Of a stretch of 64,000 bases of DNA, positions 59,914-64,000 are shown one piece after another. The notes below the pieces were generated by a model, which worked only from the letters and a program-made list of their open reading frames with translations, made no database searches and was not told the DNA's origin. How positions within the stretch are numbered: position 1 is the stretch's first letter; the number at the start of each line of letters is the position of its first letter. The position numbers and the translations under genes were made by a program. Source of the DNA: Methanocorpusculum sp. (GTDB taxonomy: Archaea; Halobacteriota; Methanomicrobia; Methanomicrobiales; Methanocorpusculaceae); assembly GCA_029987115.1 (NCBI GenBank), contig DALTWK010000005.1, positions 39,482 to 103,481 of the forward strand, read 5' to 3'.

Positions 59914-61098
59914 ATGGCATCCCGCGAAATTGTAGATAATGTCTTTGCTGTAGGTACCGTTAATTGGGATCTTCGATATTTCGATGCAATCATGCCGACT
60001 CCCCGCGGCAGTAGCTACAATGCCTACCTAGTACGCGGAAGCGAAAAAACTGCAATCGTGGATCTTGACGAGGCAAACAATGAGGCTGAATTCATCACAA
60101 ATCTGATGCGATTGAATCAGCACTCACTTGATTATATTGTCTGCCTTCATGCAGAACAAGATCACTCCGGCCTTCTTCCCCTCATGCTGGAAGTATATCC
60201 GATGGCAAAGGTTGTGACAAACGAGACGTGCAAGGGATTGCTTTTTGAAATGCATAACCTTGAGGGCTGTGAAGAGCGTTTCATAACCGTTTCTGATGGA
60301 GAGACACTTTCTTTAGGAGATAAAACGCTAAAATTCCATTTCGCTCCGTGGGTTCACTGGCCTGACACTATGTTTGCTGAAGTTGTCGAAGACAGGGTAC
60401 TTTTCACCTCTGATTTCCTCGGAACTCACTATGCATCCGAAACTCTCTTCCAGGATGATGATTCTCCAGACTATCTGGAAGCATCAAAGCGGTACTATTC
60501 TGCGATTATGATGCCATTTAGGGCCTCAGTTGTGGAATATCTCGATTTGGTTAAAAAAATAGATCCTCTCTTCATCGGTCCATCTCATGGTCCTGTTCTA
60601 AGGATGCCTGCAAAAATACTCGATCTTTATGCTGACTGGGCGTCTGACAGACCGAAAAACAAAGTTGTTGTTGCATACGTTTCAATGCATGGGAGCACGA
60701 AGCAGATGGTCGACTTTTTAGTTGATGATTTGTTACAGCGCAATATTCCTGTCAATCAATATAATTTGTTGAATACTGATTCAGGAGTTCTTGGAAGTGC
60801 CATAGTTGATGCTGCAACCATCATTCTTGCAACCCCAACTGTTCTCTATGGGCCGCATCCGGTTGCAGTCAATGCAGGATATCTTATCCGCGCCCTGCGT
60901 CCGAAAGTAAAACACATTGGAATAATAGGTTCCTTTGGTTGGGGAAGCAATGCCGTGTCCTATCTGCAGGATATGTTGTCCCCAATTGGTGCAGAAAATC
61001 TGGATCCTGTCTACATTAAAGGAGTCCCTGATGAAGAGGCAATCAGGAATCTGCATGTCCTAGCAGATACTATTGCCGAGCGTCATCAGGCATTATAA
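59914..61098 (+). CDS. fprA: F420H2 oxidase / flavodiiron protein FprA
   Basis: FprA reduces O2 to water, in methanogens using F420H2. The 394-residue protein has a metallo-beta-lactamase domain with the diiron motif H79-x-E81-x-D83-H84 (HAEQDH), further histidine ligands in HWPDTMF and GPSHGP, and a C-terminal flavodoxin domain beginning VVVAYVSMHGSTKQMVDF near residue 250. It follows rubredoxin by 5 bp. It has the length of FprA rather than longer rubredoxin-fused forms. Confidence 0.94.
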   Translation: MASREIVDNVFAVGTVNWDLRYFDAIMPTPRGSSYNAYLVRGSEKTAIVDLDEANNEAEFITNLMRLNQHSLDYIVCLHAEQDHSGLLPLMLEVYPMAKVVTNETCKGLLFEMHNLEGCEERFITVSDGETLSLGDKTLKFHFAPWVHWPDTMFAEVVEDRVLFTSDFLGTHYASETLFQDDDSPDYLEASKRYYSAIMMPFRASVVEYLDLVKKIDPLFIGPSHGPVLRMPAKILDLYADWASDRPKNKVVVAYVSMHGSTKQMVDFLVDDLLQRNIPVNQYNLLNTDSGVLGSAIVDAATIILATPTVLYGPHPVAVNAGYLIRALRPKVKHIGIIGSFGWGSNAVSYLQDMLSPIGAENLDPVYIKGVPDEEAIRNLHVLADTIAERHQAL

Positions 61099-61175
61099 CT
61101 TTTTTTCGCCTATTGTTTTATCTCATTGAAAGGCCCATACATTAAACAGTAATATTGGTAGGTGCACAGAGAACT

Positions 61176-62564
61176 ATGCGTCTTGTAATGAAATTCGGAG
61201 GAACATCCGTAGGCGATGCCGATGCTATCCGCAAGGTTGTATCCATTATCAAAGAATCCCATAACAAAGGAAATGAAATTGCAGTTGTTGTTTCGGCAAT
61301 GACAAAAGTAACCGATCAAATTATTGATACAGCAGAAAAAATTCTCACTGAAAAAGATACTGCCCTTCTTGATACATTTATAAATAATCTCCGCACCCGC
61401 CATATCAATACATTAAAGGAAGTAGCTCCTGATTACGTTAAAGAAGTAAGTGATCATCTTGAAATCAGACTCGAACGCCTGAGAGATATGTTGATATCGG
61501 TACAAAATTTACGTGAACTGTCTCCTCGTTCGTATGATTATATTATTTCAATCGGTGAGAAACTGTCGGCTCCGATTGTATCTGCGGCACTGCGTCAGGC
61601 AGGTATCCCCTCTTTCCAGATTAGCGGTTGTGATGCCGGTATCATTACTGACGGTGTCCATGGAAATGCAACAGCTCTTCCTGAAAGCTATCCCCGGATT
61701 GCAGAACGTATTGGTTCCAGGCTTGCAACAGAAATCCCTGTTATTCAAGGCTTTGCAGGGTGTTCGCTGGACGGCAGTGTAGCAACTCTCGGAAGAAGCG
61801 GTTCTGATTATTCCGGTGCCATTATTGGTGCAGGTATTGGTGCAGAAGAGGTCATTATTTATACCGATGTAGATGGTGTTATGACAACCGATCCGCGTAT
61901 GATTCCCGAGGCACGTGTGATTGATTCTCTCTCTTTCATAGAAATGATGGAGATGTCGTATTTCGGTGCAAAGGTAATCCACTTCCGTGCGCTCTTGCCG
62001 GCAATGGAAAAAGGGATCCCGGTATATGTAAGAAATACGTTTAATCCATCGCATCCGGGAACACTCATTAACCGGGACTATCACGATGATGCAAGAATTG
62101 TCAAAGCCGTGTCACTTATCAAGAATAGTTGTTTGATTTCAGTATCTGGATTTGCTACTGGACGTCCGGGAGTTGCTGGAGAAATCTTCACCTCCCTTGC
62201 GGAAGCAAATGTCAATGTTATGCTGATTTCACAAGGGTCATCAGAACTGAATATTTCTATGATTATCACTGAGGATCAGGTGGTTGCAGCGGAAAAGGCA
62301 CTTTCCAAGATTCAGGAGAAAGGATTCATAAAAAGATACACGTTCTCAAAAGATGTTCAGGTTGTCTCAGTAGTAGGTTCCGGTATGCGCGGAACACCAG
62401 GAACTCTTGCCCGCATTTTTAAGAGTTTAGGTGAAGAGAAAGTCAATGTTCTGATGATTTCACAGGGATCCGAGGTCAATGTTTCCTTTGTGGTAGATGG
62501 CGATGACGGTGTTAAAGCCGTTCGTGCGATTCATGACGAATTCCATTTGGACAGGGAGGAATAA
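61176..62564 (+). CDS. lysC: Aspartate kinase
   Basis: Aspartate kinase starts the lysine/threonine/methionine branch. The 462-residue protein from ATG 61176 has the signature MKFGGTSVGDADAIRKV, FAGCSLDGSVATLGRSGSDYS and ITDVDGVMTTDPRM-type metal/aspartate segment (TDVDGVMTTDPR). Two C-terminal ACT domains (about 310-390 and 395-462), with VSGFATGRPGVAGEIF and VSVVGSGMRGTPGTLARIF, suggest feedback control. An AGGTG lies 12-16 nt before the ATG. Co-directional with thrC's product pathway but on another strand and 49 kb away. Confidence 0.95.
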   Translation: MRLVMKFGGTSVGDADAIRKVVSIIKESHNKGNEIAVVVSAMTKVTDQIIDTAEKILTEKDTALLDTFINNLRTRHINTLKEVAPDYVKEVSDHLEIRLERLRDMLISVQNLRELSPRSYDYIISIGEKLSAPIVSAALRQAGIPSFQISGCDAGIITDGVHGNATALPESYPRIAERIGSRLATEIPVIQGFAGCSLDGSVATLGRSGSDYSGAIIGAGIGAEEVIIYTDVDGVMTTDPRMIPEARVIDSLSFIEMMEMSYFGAKVIHFRALLPAMEKGIPVYVRNTFNPSHPGTLINRDYHDDARIVKAVSLIKNSCLISVSGFATGRPGVAGEIFTSLAEANVNVMLISQGSSELNISMIITEDQVVAAEKALSKIQEKGFIKRYTFSKDVQVVSVVGSGMRGTPGTLARIFKSLGEEKVNVLMISQGSEVNVSFVVDGDDGVKAVRAIHDEFHLDREE

Positions 62565-62566
62565 AA

Positions 62567-63556
62567 ATGGGATATTCTTACAAAGATGCCGGTGTAGATA
62601 TAAACCTCGAAGCAGATGGTGTTAAGTCCCTCATAAAAACACTCTCATTCCGGAGAATGGGAGAACATGGAATGGTTGGGGATGTGGGTCACTTTTCCGG
62701 TTTAATTGATTTTGGCGACAAGGTTCTCTCTTTATGTACTGATGGAGTTGGAACCAAGATGAGGATTGCCGATGATTTGAAAAATTGGTCCACGGTGGGT
62801 ATTGACTGTATGGCTATGAATGTTAATGATATGTATGTGATGAATATCGAACCAGTTGCATTTGTGGATTACATAGCAACAGAAGGCATAAATAAAGATC
62901 AGATGGTGCAGATTGGTATAGGTCTGAATGAGGGTGCAAAACTTGCCAATTTGAATATCGTTGGTGGCGAAACAGCAACATTGAAGGGGATGATTAACGG
63001 GATAGATTTAGCAGGAACATGCCTTGGCGTGCAGAAGAAATCAGCAGTTGTCACCGGGGAGAAGGTTGCACCGGGTGACGTGATTATTGGAGTTCCATCA
63101 TCTGGTGTCCATTCAAATGGATATACTTTGGCACGTAAGATTGCAGAAGAAAATGGTGGTTACGATGTAAAACTCCCATCCGGAAAAACATTGGGAGAAT
63201 CATTACTTACCCCAACTAGAATATATTCCGAGGTCCTTGAGGTATGTAAGGAAATAGATGTGCATGGAATGTGTCATGTAACTGGCGGTGGCCTTTTGAA
63301 TTTCCTGCGTATTTCTGAATGTGGTTTCTCCTTTGAAAATCCGATGCCGGTTCCTGAGGTCCTTCAGTGGATTGCTGAAAAAGGATCTCTCTCTATAAAT
63401 GAGCTCTACCGAACCTTCAATATGGGGATGGGTTTTGCCTTCATTGTTGACGAGAAGGATGCGGATAAGTTGATTTCACTGGTTCCTGGTGCAAAAGCAG
63501 TAGGTCACGTCATTAAGGAGCACAAAGTGCTTCTAAATGGTGAAGAAATCAACTAA
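62567..63556 (+). CDS. purM: Phosphoribosylformylglycinamidine cyclo-ligase
   Basis: PurM forms aminoimidazole ribonucleotide. The 329-residue protein has the start GYSYKDAGVDINLEADGV, DGVGTKMRIADDLKNWSTVGIDCMAMNVNDM with metal/ATP residues, GGETATLKGMINGIDLAGTCLG and GVPSSGVHSNGYTLARKI. It begins 2 bp after lysC with AGGAGG-like GGGAGGAATAAAA as ribosome binding site, so it is likely co-transcribed with lysC. Confidence 0.96.
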   Translation: MGYSYKDAGVDINLEADGVKSLIKTLSFRRMGEHGMVGDVGHFSGLIDFGDKVLSLCTDGVGTKMRIADDLKNWSTVGIDCMAMNVNDMYVMNIEPVAFVDYIATEGINKDQMVQIGIGLNEGAKLANLNIVGGETATLKGMINGIDLAGTCLGVQKKSAVVTGEKVAPGDVIIGVPSSGVHSNGYTLARKIAEENGGYDVKLPSGKTLGESLLTPTRIYSEVLEVCKEIDVHGMCHVTGGGLLNFLRISECGFSFENPMPVPEVLQWIAEKGSLSINELYRTFNMGMGFAFIVDEKDADKLISLVPGAKAVGHVIKEHKVLLNGEEIN

Positions 63557-63651
63557 AAACCTTATTTTTAATGAAACTCTTTTAATCATTTGTTTGAGAT
63601 ACTCTAATCTATGTCAACAGTATCTTAATGGTTTTGTATTAGAGACGTCGG

Positions 63652-63717
63652 ATGTGGTTTATCGGTCTCTTGGCAGGACTCGGCGCAGCAGCTATTCTTC
63701 TGAAGAGAAGACAGTAA
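63652..63717 (+). CDS. Possible 21-residue hydrophobic peptide
   Basis: The frame encodes MWFIGLLAGLGAAAILLKRR plus Gln: one short helix with GxxxG-like spacing and a basic end, the form of a single-pass membrane peptide. A purine-rich AGAGACG precedes the ATG and TATA-like A/T boxes lie upstream. No family is recognised; the composition is more protein-like than a random frame, but it is too short to be sure. Confidence 0.3.
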   Translation: MWFIGLLAGLGAAAILLKRRQ

Positions 63718-64000
63718 ACATAGTTCTTTTTTTTTACCAGTGGTAGCCGGATTCGGCATTTCATTTTACCGTTTTTTCTGGGTTTTTAAAACTATATTTG
63801 CGTTCATATTGGGCGTATTTTAGGAAAAGGAATGAAATAATTCCGTTGTTTTACCGTTTGTTTTACCGTTGGAACGGTATATTCCGCAGAACAGGAGGCA
63901 CACAAAGCTTCGGATACAGGAAAGCGATGAAATCGTGTGCTGGTCCATTTCTGCTCTCATGAGAATGTATTGGACTTCGTATATAATCCGGTTTCCCCCT
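63718..64000. other. Non-coding end of window
   Basis: No ORF of more than about 14 codons with a ribosome binding site is complete here. A TATATAA at about 63980 near the edge and the repeats above suggest a promoter region for a gene that lies outside the window. Confidence 0.35.
63764..63879. repeat. Cluster of TTTTACCGTT repeats with a palindrome
   Basis: TTTTACCGTT occurs three times (63764-63773, 63849-63858, 63861-63870). The last copy continues into a near-perfect dyad TACCGTT-GG-AACGGTA (63864-63879). Such clustering upstream of a probable gene beyond the window end would suit an operator. No regulator is known. Confidence 0.45.

Overview
The window is chromosomal DNA from a hydrogenotrophic-type methanogenic archaeon, most likely order Methanomicrobiales; a Methanocorpusculum-like genus is a guess from gene content, not a measurement. 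Archaeal markers are TFB, Gar1, SRP19, NMD3, ribosomal protein S8e, class I lysyl-tRNA synthetase and the archaeal CoA route (pantoate kinase plus phosphopantothenate synthetase). Methanogen markers are CofE (coenzyme F420), SepCysS (tRNA-dependent cysteine synthesis), the hydrogenase maturation GTPase HypB, the F420H2 oxidase FprA and several methanogen-centred DUF families. Promoters look archaeal: A/T-rich TATA boxes about 25 bp before very short or absent leaders. I see no insertion sequence, prophage, CRISPR array or rRNA.

Layout. 1-6.1 kb: an XRE-type regulator (cut by the window edge) divergent from a riboflavin kinase/regulator, then a YgiQ radical SAM protein, a Na+/H+ antiporter, a DUF2115 protein and a TerC-like membrane protein. 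6.1-10.3 kb: tRNA-Val(GAC), DUF2240, S8e, HypB, then SRP19-PHP phosphoesterase-Gar1-TFB. 10.3-14.2 kb: a membrane-anchored protein, threonine synthase, a nitrilase-like amidase and an ornithine cyclodeaminase-like enzyme. 14.2-19.4 kb: a 1614-residue DUF4011-type helicase with a degenerate nuclease domain, and a small membrane protein. 19.7-26.3 kb: two aminotransferases, PurE, a TPR protein, and a compact operon of a 59-residue unknown protein, SepCysS, a SPASM radical SAM enzyme and a TauE-type exporter. 26.5-32.4 kb: a triple-PH/zinc-ribbon/Yip1 membrane protein, a bacterial-type def-fmt pair (unexpected in an archaeon), a 0.7-kb gap and a surface protein with 18-residue tandem repeats.

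32.5-39.8 kb: tRNA-Ala(CGC), DUF555, a PfkB kinase, a Dph6-like enzyme, DUF2070, a nitroreductase, ProS, NusA and HisE. 39.8-49.2 kb, all on the minus strand: a DUF5814-type helicase, a wHTH regulator, an RFC-like ATPase with a broken Walker B motif, the three CoA genes (phosphopantothenate synthetase, pantoate kinase, CoaBC), a Trm5/Taw2 methyltransferase-fold enzyme, NMD3 and DUF424. 49.3-52.5 kb: LysS, a radical SAM protein and a cis-prenyltransferase. 52.5-59.6 kb, minus strand: AlkD, a flavoprotein, Tmk, a HisA-like barrel, CofE, a Nudix hydrolase, a SPASM radical SAM protein and a UbiB-type kinase. 59.7-63.6 kb: rubredoxin-FprA, aspartate kinase and PurM. The last 440 bp hold a tiny hydrophobic ORF and a cluster of repeated/palindromic TTTTACCGTT motifs.

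Most of the window is core metabolism and information processing in short translationally coupled operons (many ATGA overlaps). The least ordinary parts are the SepCysS operon with its unannotated 59-residue first gene, the def-fmt pair, the giant helicase with a lost nuclease residue, the RFC-like paralog and the radical SAM/UbiB pair.
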